From the NCBI GenBank assembly GCA_934463455.1, contig CAKSJU010000101.1, forward strand, positions 1 to 7,269: DNA of 7,269 nt, written 5' to 3'. Shown here piece by piece: positions 1-6,263 of this stretch. The DNA comes from an uncultured Clostridia bacterium. Its GTDB lineage: Bacteria; Bacillota; Clostridia; UBA1381. Numbering within the stretch: the first letter of the stretch is position 1; every line of letters starts with the position of its first letter. The notes under the pieces are model-generated. The model saw nothing but the letters and a program-made list of their open reading frames with translations. It made no database searches and was not told the DNA's origin. The translations under genes and the position numbers were made by a program.

Positions 1-1
1 T

Positions 2-30
2 ATGATATACCAATTACGAAATTATGTCAA
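2..30 (-). promoter_or_regulatory. Predicted sigma-A promoter firing off the left edge
   Basis: On the minus strand a perfect -35 TTGACA (25-30) is followed by a 17-bp spacer and the -10-like TATCAT (2-7, one mismatch to TATAAT). It lies beyond the terminator at 89-128, so it would start a separate transcript whose gene is outside the window. The call rests on motif match and spacing only; AT-rich DNA yields such matches by chance. Confidence 0.45.
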
Positions 31-88
31 GTTAATATTCATTAATTTTCTTTTACATATTCGTGACATTAAAAAATATTTTCACATC

Positions 89-128
89 AAAAGAGGCTGT
101 GAAAAATTACTTTTTCACAGCCTCTTTT
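89..128 (-). terminator. Intrinsic terminator of the GntR-ABC operon
   Basis: This is a perfect 18-bp inverted repeat (89-106 and 111-128) around a 4-nt loop. The core GAGGCTGTGAAAAA pairs with TTTTTCACAGCCTC and both outer flanks are A/T runs. Read on the minus strand, the hairpin starts 7 bp after the permease stop codon and ends in TTTT. The A/T symmetry means it could also stop transcription entering from the left. Confidence 0.88.
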
Positions 129-135
129 ATAACCT

Positions 136-1893
136 TTATGCCGCTTCCTCTGCTTCGGTGTCTTTTGCGCTGTTCAAAACGACATTAAGACTTGTTAAAA
201 GCGCTTTTGTTTTTTCATAATCCTTACGGATATAATAGTACTCTGTCTGACTCGGCAAATCTCTTTTTGCAACCTCTGTTCCGTCTGCATATTTTGTGGG
301 AGATGTAAAGGTAATTGTTACCTCATACGGCTCTGCCCCCCTGTTGGCAAAATTCTCGTAAGAGGTATGAGCAGTATCATATCTCAACGCTTCGTAGAAT
401 TTGTCGAGTATATCTTTATCGACAAACGAATTAAGTTCGTTGCCGAGATTATCATGAATCTCAACATATTCGAGCGTTCTGCCGTCATCTCTCAATATGG
501 GGAAGTAATTTTGTCTTACCGCTTTGGTTTCAATAATCGGTTTTAGCAAATCGGCATCGGTAATATAATCTGCCGCGTATGTTCTTATAAGCTTCTTCCC
601 GTTTTTCAGATTGTAAACTATTTCAAAACGGAAATAATCGGTCATTTCACTTATATCCCCTTTATCCTTTATACGCCTTTCATGCAGTTTTTTCACGTTA
701 TCAATATCAACAGGCTCGGTAAGAGCAAGATTTTCTCTTGAATATATAATTTGCTTTCCGTTATTAAAATAGCTGTACGCCGGCATTTGATTTACATAAT
801 TATTAAATGTAACCGATTCGATAGTATCGCTTGCAGGTATTCTTCTTTCGTATCCCGTAAAGTCGAAAGCGAAAAGAAAATTCAAAACGCATACCGCAGC
901 GCAGAATATAATCGCAGGTTTAATTCCGCCGCTTAATTTCAATGTTTTGCGCGCAAGCATATGAGCTGCAAATATTCCGATTACACCGAAAGGAATAAGC
1001 ATTAATACGCTGTGCGTCTGCCACATTTCGTTTATATACGAATAACCCATAGCTCCTACGCATGCCGCCACTCCGTACATAAATATCGGTTTCAATTTCG
1101 GAAATGCCAATACTTCTCCGTTATTTTCAAGATTTCTTATTTTATAAAGCCAATATGCTGTCACGGCAAATAAGCAGGTAATTACCAAATATTTAACAAT
1201 ATTCATCGGATTAGAACAAATATCCGACGGCACAACATATAAAAATTTTGTTACGACGGTTTCCATGCTTTCACTGTAGCCGTAAATCTGCTGTTCGAGG
1301 AAATAATGTATAAAATATTCCACGCACATCGGCAAAAAAGCAAATATATATGTGAATGCGATTGCAGCAACATTATTTCCTGCAAGCATTACAACCGCCG
1401 ACGCTCCCGAAAATACCAGCATTGTGTATAGCATATACAAGCCCGCCCATATTGCCAGATGAATTAATCTGTAATCCTTTGCTATCTCCGGGTCGGTGCG
1501 GAACAAAAGCAGTATCAAAGCATTTAACAAAATCGGTATTGTCAGAAGTATTATTCCGCTCAGCATATGCGATGCAAAAAATGTTCCTCTCTTTATCGGA
1601 AGACTGTGCATGCACGAAACCGCTTTTGCCGAATTGAGGTAAGAAAAAAGCATTACCGCCATTGCTACCGGAATTACGCAGGCAAAAAGGAACGAAGCCT
1701 GACTCGACTGATATATTCCTGAGGTGATATAAGTAACCGACCCCATATCATAAAAGTCTTGCTTTGCCATATTTACAAAAACAAAAGTAAAGCTTACAAA
1801 TATCATCAGTGCACTTATTGCCGAAATCCACCACAAACGTTTCATGTCGGAACGAATAACGCTCTTATTAAAGAATGATGTTTTCAAATTCAT
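136..1893 (-). CDS. ABC transporter permease with large C-terminal soluble domain
   Basis: The 585-aa product is the membrane partner of the ATPase encoded just upstream. About eight hydrophobic segments lie in the N-terminal 345 residues (roughly 20-42, 67-86, 108-131, 146-171, 174-196, 232-250, 268-287, 296-312, with another at 327-344). The remaining 240 residues or so, from about 345, are polar and rich in Tyr, Asp and Lys, and look like a folded soluble domain. This layout resembles permeases that travel with YtrA-type GntR regulators in clostridia, some of which carry a DUF6449-like tail; that name is from memory, not a search. The start was placed at ATG 1893 because GGGAGG lies 8 nt upstream; an in-frame ATG at 1950 would add 19 residues deep inside the ATPase gene and has no such site. 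The gene overlaps the ATPase by 26 bp, implying translational coupling. The substrate cannot be read from the sequence; a drug, peptide or lipid-linked envelope compound is the family expectation. Confidence 0.85.
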   Translation of the reverse strand: MNLKTSFFNKSVIRSDMKRLWWISAISALMIFVSFTFVFVNMAKQDFYDMGSVTYITSGIYQSSQASFLFACVIPVAMAVMLFSYLNSAKAVSCMHSLPIKRGTFFASHMLSGIILLTIPILLNALILLLFRTDPEIAKDYRLIHLAIWAGLYMLYTMLVFSGASAVVMLAGNNVAAIAFTYIFAFLPMCVEYFIHYFLEQQIYGYSESMETVVTKFLYVVPSDICSNPMNIVKYLVITCLFAVTAYWLYKIRNLENNGEVLAFPKLKPIFMYGVAACVGAMGYSYINEMWQTHSVLMLIPFGVIGIFAAHMLARKTLKLSGGIKPAIIFCAAVCVLNFLFAFDFTGYERRIPASDTIESVTFNNYVNQMPAYSYFNNGKQIIYSRENLALTEPVDIDNVKKLHERRIKDKGDISEMTDYFRFEIVYNLKNGKKLIRTYAADYITDADLLKPIIETKAVRQNYFPILRDDGRTLEYVEIHDNLGNELNSFVDKDILDKFYEALRYDTAHTSYENFANRGAEPYEVTITFTSPTKYADGTEVAKRDLPSQTEYYYIRKDYEKTKALLTSLNVVLNSAKDTEAEEAA

Positions 1894-2767
1894 ATCCCAT
1901 ACCTCCCAATTCATAAATAAATACTTCTTCAAGAGTAAGAGGAAGTACATCGCAGATAAGCGGTTTTGCGTACTTGATGTTTTTAATTATATCCTCCGCA
2001 TTTCCTCTTACTATCAGCAGCGACACACTGCCGAACTGCTCGGTGTGAAGAATGTCAAGCGAATCTTTTAGGATGTTCGGCAAGCCGTCCTCAAATGCAA
2101 CCTGTACTTTATGTACATTTCCCTTTACGTCGTCCAAAGATTTTTCCAAAACAAGCTTACCCTTGTGCATTATTCCCACATGGTCGCAGACATCCTCCAG
2201 CTCGCGAAGATTGTGGCTTGAAACAAGCACCGTTGTCCCGCGCTCGGCAACATCCTGAAGCATCAGCTTCCAAACATTTCTCCTCATTACCGGGTCAAGT
2301 CCGTCCACCGGTTCGTCCAAAATCATAACCTCCGGCATTGTGCAAAGCGCAAGCCAAAACGCAACCTGTTTCTGCATTCCTTTCGAAAGCCTTCTCGCTC
2401 TTCTTTTAGTGTCTATTTTAAAAATCTTTTTTAAGCTTTCAAATCTTGCCCTATTCCAGTTTTTGTATATTCCTGCATAAAAGTTTGCAGTATCGGCAAT
2501 GGTATATGTCGGATAAAAAAACAGGTCATCGCTTATAACAGCCATTTTTTGTTTTATTTCCGTATTTTCATAAACAGCCTCGCCGTTTATCAAAACTTCT
2601 CCTCCGTCCTGCTTATATACGCCGTCAATATGCTTTATGACGGTTGTTTTTCCCGCTCCGTTCGGACCTACAAGCCCGTACACCGAGCCTTTTTCAACAT
2701 TTATGTTAAGTCCGTCCAAAGCTTTAAAACCGTCAAAAGACTTTGATAGATTTTTTACTTGTATCAT
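1868..2767 (-). CDS. ABC transporter ATP-binding protein (YtrB/BcrA-like)
   Basis: This 299-aa cytoplasmic ATPase would power the permease encoded directly downstream. Visible motifs in order are Walker A GPNGAGKTT (34-42), ABC signature LSKGMQ (127-132), Walker B VMILDEP (147-153), D-loop GLD (156-158) and the switch His in SSHN (H185). Where most ABC ATPases have the Q-loop glutamine, this protein reads ISDD (78-81), an acidic replacement that also occurs in BcrA/YtrB-type exporters. The signature LSKGM in place of LSGGQ fits the same group. The C-terminal 90 residues form the accessory domain usual for about 300-aa BcrA-type subunits. The start ATG lies 3 bp after the gntR stop codon, and its ribosome binding site AAGGGGG is inside the last gntR codons, so translation is coupled. 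Function as an exporter ATPase is inferred from family and gene order. Confidence 0.93.
   Translation of the reverse strand: MIQVKNLSKSFDGFKALDGLNINVEKGSVYGLVGPNGAGKTTVIKHIDGVYKQDGGEVLINGEAVYENTEIKQKMAVISDDLFFYPTYTIADTANFYAGIYKNWNRARFESLKKIFKIDTKRRARRLSKGMQKQVAFWLALCTMPEVMILDEPVDGLDPVMRRNVWKLMLQDVAERGTTVLVSSHNLRELEDVCDHVGIMHKGKLVLEKSLDDVKGNVHKVQVAFEDGLPNILKDSLDILHTEQFGSVSLLIVRGNAEDIIKNIKYAKPLICDVLPLTLEEVFIYELGGMGYEFENIIL
1902..1907 (-). promoter_or_regulatory. Ribosome binding site that sets the permease start
   Basis: GGGAGG on the minus strand lies 8 nt before ATG 1893, inside the final codons of the ATPase gene. It favours the 585-aa permease over the longer 604-aa reading and places the start codon inside the ATPase reading frame. 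Confidence 0.8.
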
Positions 2768-2770
2768 GTA

Positions 2771-3139
2771 TTATACCCCCTTATATGTTTTATCAACTCT
2801 TTCGTTTATCTTTGCAAGGTCAATTTTTAAGTATGCCATTTCTTTTATAACTTCATCAAGCTTCTCATACAGCTTTTCTGTTTTTTCGGCAGCTGCCGCT
2901 TCGGACTTTGGTGAAACAAAACTGCCTTTTGCCCTCTGCGAATATATATACCCCTCGGTTTCCAAATCCTTATACGCTTTTTGTATTGTATTCGGATTTA
3001 TCGCCAGTACTGCCGCCAGCTCTCTGACCGACGGTATTTTATTGCCCTCTTTTAGCGCACCGCTTATTATGAGCTCTTTTATCTTATCTTTAATTTGCTC
3101 ATACAAAGGTCTGTGGTCTCCGAAATCAAGCCTGAACAT
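2771..3139 (-). CDS. GntR-family transcriptional regulator, YtrA type
   Basis: The 122-aa protein has a GntR winged helix-turn-helix over about residues 10-77: PLYEQIKDKIKELI, then the diagnostic KIPSVRELA (34-42), the recognition helix region INPNTIQKAYKDLE (47-60) and the wing GYIYSQRAKGSFV (63-75). The C-terminal tail of about 45 residues is a single charged helical stretch (80-116). It is too short for the FadR, HutC or MocR effector domains and matches the YtrA subfamily. YtrA proteins normally repress their own operon with the ABC transporter genes beside them; in Bacillus subtilis the ytr operon responds to antibiotics acting on the lipid II cycle. Here it is first in a tight operon, 3 bp before the ATPase. 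The start has AGGAGG 7 nt upstream. The inducer is unknown. Confidence 0.92.
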   Translation of the reverse strand: MFRLDFGDHRPLYEQIKDKIKELIISGALKEGNKIPSVRELAAVLAINPNTIQKAYKDLETEGYIYSQRAKGSFVSPKSEAAAAEKTEKLYEKLDEVIKEMAYLKIDLAKINERVDKTYKGV

Positions 3140-3155
3140 AATGTTTCCTCCTTTC

Positions 3156-3190
3156 TGTACTACTATGTACTATTTGTATCATCTGTACTA
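3156..3190 (-). promoter_or_regulatory. Four-copy TGTACTA operator array upstream of gntR
   Basis: On the plus strand TGTACTA occurs at 3156-3162, 3166-3172 and 3184-3190, with a degenerate copy TGTATCA at 3175-3181. The steps are 10, 9 and 9 bp, close to one helical turn, so all copies would face the same side of the DNA. The array starts at the predicted start of transcription and ends 3 bp before the AGGAGG ribosome binding site. YtrA-type regulators bind GTAC-containing sites in their own promoters, so autorepression by the 2771-3139 product is the natural reading. The repeats are seen directly; binding is inferred. Confidence 0.65.
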
Positions 3191-3196
3191 ATATAT

Positions 3197-3225
3197 ATAA
3201 TACACTATCTTTTATTGTTTGTCAA
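3197..3225 (-). promoter_or_regulatory. Sigma-A promoter of the GntR-ABC operon
   Basis: The -35 TTGACA (3220-3225) is perfect, the spacer is 17 bp, and the -10 is TATTAT (3197-3202, one mismatch). Transcription would start near 3190, about 50 bp before the gntR ATG, directly at the operator repeats. The -35 lies within the last codons of the upstream araC-type gene and the spacer contains that gene's stop codon. Confidence 0.8.
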
Positions 3226-4060
3226 TACTTTTTTCAAAAATTTTTTCATTACTTTTTCTGTAAGCCAGCGGCGGAATATTATATCTTTCTTTAAAAAGCC
3301 TGCTGAAGTACGTATAATTTCCTATTCCTATTTCCTCGGAAATACGGCTTATGGAATAATCGGTATTCAGCAAAAGCTCTCTTCCCTTTGAAACTCTCTT
3401 TGAAGCAATATATTCATTCACCGTCATCGAAAATGATGTCTTAAATTTATTATACAAATAATTCTTCGAAACGCTGAATTTTTTGCAAAGCCTCTCAACC
3501 GAAAGATTATCCTTTAAATGCTCGTCTATATATTCCGAAACACGTTCGGAAAATTCATCCGTTTCGGTTTTTATTATATCATTTGTCAGGATAAAAGAAA
3601 CTATCATGGACGCCAGCTCAAACATACTTTTAACTTGCCGCTCGTTATACTCGGTTATGTCATAATAAAGCTCTCTCATTTTTTTCTTGTCGGTACTCAT
3701 CCAATCTATACGCTTTTCATCAAATTCAGCCACGCGTATTCTTCCTATCAATATGTATCCTATCAGCTTGTCCGATTTTATAATCGGTATTGCCGCGTCC
3801 ATAATACCTGCATGACAGATATGCGATACTATCCGCCTGCTTTCCGCACATTTTTTTATAAGACTCAAATCGGAGCATAAGCATTTTTCATGCCCTTTTT
3901 GACTTTTTTGAATTTCTCGGCAAAATCCCGGTGTTTTCTCGCTGTATGCAGCAAGCGTTATAAATTCCGGATCCACAACCGAAACCGATACGTTTGTCAT
4001 TATACAAAAATCCCTTATTACCGCATTTAATCTTTCACTGTTATATTTTATATTCGCCAT
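3212..4060 (-). CDS. AraC-family regulator with PocR-like sensory domain
   Basis: The 282-aa protein has two parts. Residues about 5-155 resemble the PocR ligand-binding domain: an early FCxM segment, GFCREIQKSQKGHEKCLCSD (45-64), an ICHAGIMDAAIPI stretch (81-93) and LIGYILIGRIR (99-109). Residues about 165-272 form the AraC/XylS DNA-binding domain: first HTH in LSVERLCKKFSVSKNYLYNKFK (186-207), second in YSISRISEEIGIGNYTYFSRLFKERY (235-260), then the typical ending IPPLAYRK. PocR domains are associated with sensing small molecules such as 1,2-propanediol; the ligand here is unknown. The start was set at ATG 4060 because TGGAG lies 6 nt upstream; in-frame ATGs at 4072 and 4096 have weaker or no site. 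The gene is divergent from the enzyme at 4329-6218, which it probably activates. The closely spaced cysteines C60 and C62, with C47, C71 and C82, could bind metal or respond to redox. Confidence 0.9.
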   Translation of the reverse strand: MANIKYNSERLNAVIRDFCIMTNVSVSVVDPEFITLAAYSEKTPGFCREIQKSQKGHEKCLCSDLSLIKKCAESRRIVSHICHAGIMDAAIPIIKSDKLIGYILIGRIRVAEFDEKRIDWMSTDKKKMRELYYDITEYNERQVKSMFELASMIVSFILTNDIIKTETDEFSERVSEYIDEHLKDNLSVERLCKKFSVSKNYLYNKFKTSFSMTVNEYIASKRVSKGRELLLNTDYSISRISEEIGIGNYTYFSRLFKERYNIPPLAYRKSNEKIFEKSIDKQ

Positions 4061-4066
4061 AATAAT

Positions 4067-4071
4067 CTCCA
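4067..4071 (-). promoter_or_regulatory. Ribosome binding site that sets the araC-type start
   Basis: TGGAG on the minus strand, 6 nt before ATG 4060. The alternative ATG at 4072 overlaps this motif and has only GGCGGCGGA ahead of it, and the ATG at 4096 has no purine-rich site, so 4060 is preferred. Confidence 0.65.
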
Positions 4072-4169
4072 TTCCGCCGCCAAAGCATCGGCACAATTTT
4101 CAATAATTTTTTTCTTAATTCACAAATCCCGGAATAAGAAATGTTTCACCCATGTACATTTAGTTCCCG

Positions 4170-4177
4170 CTTCCTAA
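4170..4177 (-). promoter_or_regulatory. Inverted TTAGGAAG copy at the araC-type transcription start
   Basis: On the minus strand TTAGGAAG is identical over 8 bases to the plus-strand copy at 4228-4235. It lies 5 bp after the -10 box, so it covers the predicted start of transcription of the regulator gene, a position where a bound regulator would block its own synthesis. Binding is an inference from the repeat. Confidence 0.4.
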
Positions 4178-4181
4178 AAAT

Positions 4182-4210
4182 ATTATACTTTTTTTCATTT
4201 CGAATGTCAA
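4182..4210 (-). promoter_or_regulatory. Perfect consensus promoter of the araC-type gene
   Basis: The -35 TTGACA (4205-4210) and -10 TATAAT (4182-4187) are both perfect and are separated by 17 bp. Transcription would begin near 4175, giving a leader of about 115 nt before the ATG at 4060. A promoter this strong for a regulator gene suggests it is held down by something, and the inverted repeat at 4170-4177 is a candidate. Confidence 0.85.
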
Positions 4211-4227
4211 TGAAATATATAAAATTG

Positions 4228-4258
4228 TTAGGAAGATTTTATATATTTTAAGGAAGAT
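4228..4258 (+). promoter_or_regulatory. Tandem AraC-type activator sites upstream of the enzyme gene
   Basis: AGGAAGAT occurs at 4230-4237 and again at 4251-4258, a 21-bp step (two helical turns) in the same orientation. If transcription starts near 4300, the copies are centred near -66 and -46, the usual placement for a dimeric AraC-family activator touching the -35 region. The promoter downstream lacks a -35, which fits activator dependence. The likely binder is the divergent PocR-AraC protein. Confidence 0.55.
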
Positions 4259-4287
4259 AGCTACTATTATTTTAATTGTAAGAGATG

Positions 4288-4293
4288 TATAAT
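4288..4293 (+). promoter_or_regulatory. -10 box of an activator-dependent promoter
   Basis: A perfect TATAAT, 35 bp before the ATG at 4329. The sequence 16-18 bp upstream (about 4264-4271, all A/T plus one C) has no resemblance to TTGACA, and there is no TGn extension, so a bound activator is probably needed. Confidence 0.6.
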
Positions 4294-4328
4294 TAACACA
4301 TAAAATAACTGCAAGGAGAAAAATTAAC

Positions 4329-6218
4329 ATGTATGACATTTCCGTACCAATAATCGGTATTTCCGCCGAAAAAATGGGACTTGAAAAACATCTGGAGAAT
4401 TTAAAAAGGCTTGATGCAAAAAGAGTAATGATTGCTCTTGACAAATACTTTATTTCGGAAAAAACAAGAAAAAACGACATTAATGCACTGAAAAAATGCT
4501 GTGAATTTTATAAATCGCACGGTTTTGAGGTCGGCGCATGGATTTGGACATTTATGATTGCCGAAAAAAATGATTTTGTTCATATGACAGGAATTAACGG
4601 AGAAGTGAGCAAAACGCAAATCTGTCCCTCGGATGACCGTTTCCGCAAATTTGCATGCGATTACATTGCCGAAGTTGCTTCGTGCGGAGTCGATTTAATT
4701 CAATTTGATGATGATTTCCGTTACGGACATTATGATTTCGGTCTCGGCTGTGCATGCGAAAACCATATGGATTTTGTGCGCAAGGAGCTCGGCGAAGACA
4801 TAACCCGTGAGGAGCTTTCGAAAAAAGTATTGTACGGCGGTGAAAGCAAGTACCGCACAGCATGGCAAAAATCAAAAGCACATTATTTTGAATTGTTTTC
4901 AAAGGATATCCGAAAAGCGGTTGACGCAGTAAATCCGAATATCCGTATCAGCATTTGTTCCTGTATGACCGTATGGGATTTTGACGGTATCGATACCGCA
5001 TCCATAAGCCGCATACTGGCAGGAAACACAAAGCCTGTCGCACGGCTTATCGGTGCGCCGTACTGGGCAGTGAACAAAGGCTGGGGAAACAGGCTGCAAA
5101 ACGTGATTGAACTGGAAAGAATGGAAGCAAGCTGGTGCGGTGACAACATCGAACTCATGGCGGAGGGAGATTCATACCCTCGTCCGAGAACAAATTGCCC
5201 TGCAAGCTATGTTGAAATTTACGATACAGCACTCCGCGCTTCCGGAGCTTTGGACGGTATTTTAAAATATGATATAGACTACAATTCAAATCCCGGTTAC
5301 GAACAAGGGTATATTATCAGACATGAAAAAAACCGCGGTTTATACAAGGAAATAGATAAACACTTTGACGATAAAACCCCATGCGGAATAAGAATTTACG
5401 AGCGTATGCAAAAATTCAACGACATGGTTATCCCGCCGGAGTTTGAGGGCAGCAACAGGGTTGAAGATTTCTTTTTCTCTCCTGCCGCAAAAATGATTGC
5501 CGATAACAGTATTCCCGGTACATATGACGGTGAGGGAGTTTGCGGTATTGCCTTTGCGGAAAACGTTAAAGCTGTTTCTTCCGAAGCTATGAAAAAAGGT
5601 CTTATCATAGATTTAAGAGCTTCGGAAATTTTAAAAGAACAAGGAATTGATGTCGGTCTTTTATCGATTGGCAAAAAGTACAGAGCAACAGAAGAATATT
5701 TTGATTTTTTGGATAATCAATATGCGATAGATAACGACGTTTGCAACATAAATGTAAACCCGAATGCTAAAATTCTTTCTCATTTTATTTCCTATACAGC
5801 TTCGAAAGAAGAGGAAAACAACACAATCGGCTCTTACTATTATAAAAATGCGGACGGACAACAGTTTTTGGTTTTTGCGTTTTATGCTTACGCACAGCTT
5901 AACTTAACCGACAACTATTACCGCAGCTATATGCGTTCGGCTGAGCTTAAACACGCAATCAATTTATTCGGCGGCGAAAAGCTTCCGGCTTATTCCTACG
6001 GCAATCCGGACTTGTATATTATAGCAAAGAAAAATTCAAATTCAATGTCCGTCGGTCTTTGGAACATATTCGCCGATGAAATATTCGAGCCGGTTATCGA
6101 GCTTGACAGAGAATATTCCGAAATCGAATTTATTAACTGCCGCGGCAGACTTGAGGGTAACAAGGTTATTTTATCCGACATGGCGCCTTTTAGCTTTGCA
6201 GGGTTTGAAGTTAAATAA
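4329..6218 (+). CDS. Glycoside-hydrolase-like TIM-barrel protein, family unassigned
   Basis: This 629-aa protein has no signal peptide or membrane segment, so it is cytoplasmic. The first 345 residues or so show alternating strands and helices of a (beta/alpha)8 barrel: KRVMIALD (31-38), EVGAWIW (67-73), VDLIQFDDDFR (121-131), IRISICSC (205-212), VARLIGAPYW (237-246), NIELMAEGDSYPRPR (273-287) and GILKYDIDYN (310-319). The acidic residues D127-D129 on strand 4 and E279/D281 on strand 7 are candidate catalytic residues. Residues about 400-480 contain IDLRASEILKEQGIDVGL, like the amidotransferase-fold middle domain of GH42 beta-galactosidases. The end (about 500-629) looks like a small beta domain. 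The three-part layout and length resemble GH42, but the GH42 Asn-Glu acid/base motif is not visible. AAGGAG lies 10 nt before the ATG. It is divergent from a PocR-AraC regulator and followed by a transporter, suggesting use of an imported sugar derivative or glycoside. The substrate is unknown. Confidence 0.75.
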   Translation: MYDISVPIIGISAEKMGLEKHLENLKRLDAKRVMIALDKYFISEKTRKNDINALKKCCEFYKSHGFEVGAWIWTFMIAEKNDFVHMTGINGEVSKTQICPSDDRFRKFACDYIAEVASCGVDLIQFDDDFRYGHYDFGLGCACENHMDFVRKELGEDITREELSKKVLYGGESKYRTAWQKSKAHYFELFSKDIRKAVDAVNPNIRISICSCMTVWDFDGIDTASISRILAGNTKPVARLIGAPYWAVNKGWGNRLQNVIELERMEASWCGDNIELMAEGDSYPRPRTNCPASYVEIYDTALRASGALDGILKYDIDYNSNPGYEQGYIIRHEKNRGLYKEIDKHFDDKTPCGIRIYERMQKFNDMVIPPEFEGSNRVEDFFFSPAAKMIADNSIPGTYDGEGVCGIAFAENVKAVSSEAMKKGLIIDLRASEILKEQGIDVGLLSIGKKYRATEEYFDFLDNQYAIDNDVCNINVNPNAKILSHFISYTASKEEENNTIGSYYYKNADGQQFLVFAFYAYAQLNLTDNYYRSYMRSAELKHAINLFGGEKLPAYSYGNPDLYIIAKKNSNSMSVGLWNIFADEIFEPVIELDREYSEIEFINCRGRLEGNKVILSDMAPFSFAGFEVK

Positions 6219-6234
6219 AATTTTTATTCTCCGA

Positions 6235-6263
6235 TTAGGGAACGGTCTGCGGCCGTTCCCTAA
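6235..6263. repeat. Perfect GGGAACGG hairpin between enzyme and transporter genes
   Basis: TTAGGGAACGG (6235-6245) and its exact reverse complement (6253-6263) form an 11-bp, GC-cored stem with a 7-nt loop, 17 bp after the enzyme stop codon. Neither side has a U tract of four or more directly after the stem on the plus strand, so it is a poor intrinsic terminator in that direction; the minus strand ends in TTTT before the stem, not after. It may protect the 3' end of the enzyme mRNA, reduce readthrough to the transporter, or be a dispersed palindromic repeat of the GGGAACGG type that I associate with clostridial genomes. Confidence 0.6.

Noticed and set aside
2..220. A 72-codon plus-strand frame crossing the terminator and the end of the permease gene.
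   Set aside because: It runs through the perfect hairpin at 89-128 and into the opposite strand of a coding gene; no ribosome binding site or recognisable motif.
2637..3191. A 184-codon plus-strand reading frame opposite the ATPase start and gntR.
   Set aside because: It is antisense to two genes with clear motifs, Ser/Phe-rich as expected of a shadow frame, and shows no domain or convincing ribosome binding site.
4061..4096. Longer starts (ATG 4096 or 4072) for the AraC-type regulator.
   Set aside because: ATG 4096 has no ribosome binding site, and the extra residues (MCRCFGGG...) do not look like the start of a PocR domain; TGGAG before ATG 4060 is better placed.
4115..4159. A 14-codon upstream reading frame (MYMGETFLIPGFVN) in the leader of the araC-type gene, minus strand.
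   Set aside because: Only a weak GGGA lies ahead of its ATG and nothing in the peptide suggests attenuation (no run of one amino acid). Short frames like this are expected by chance in a leader of about 115 nt.
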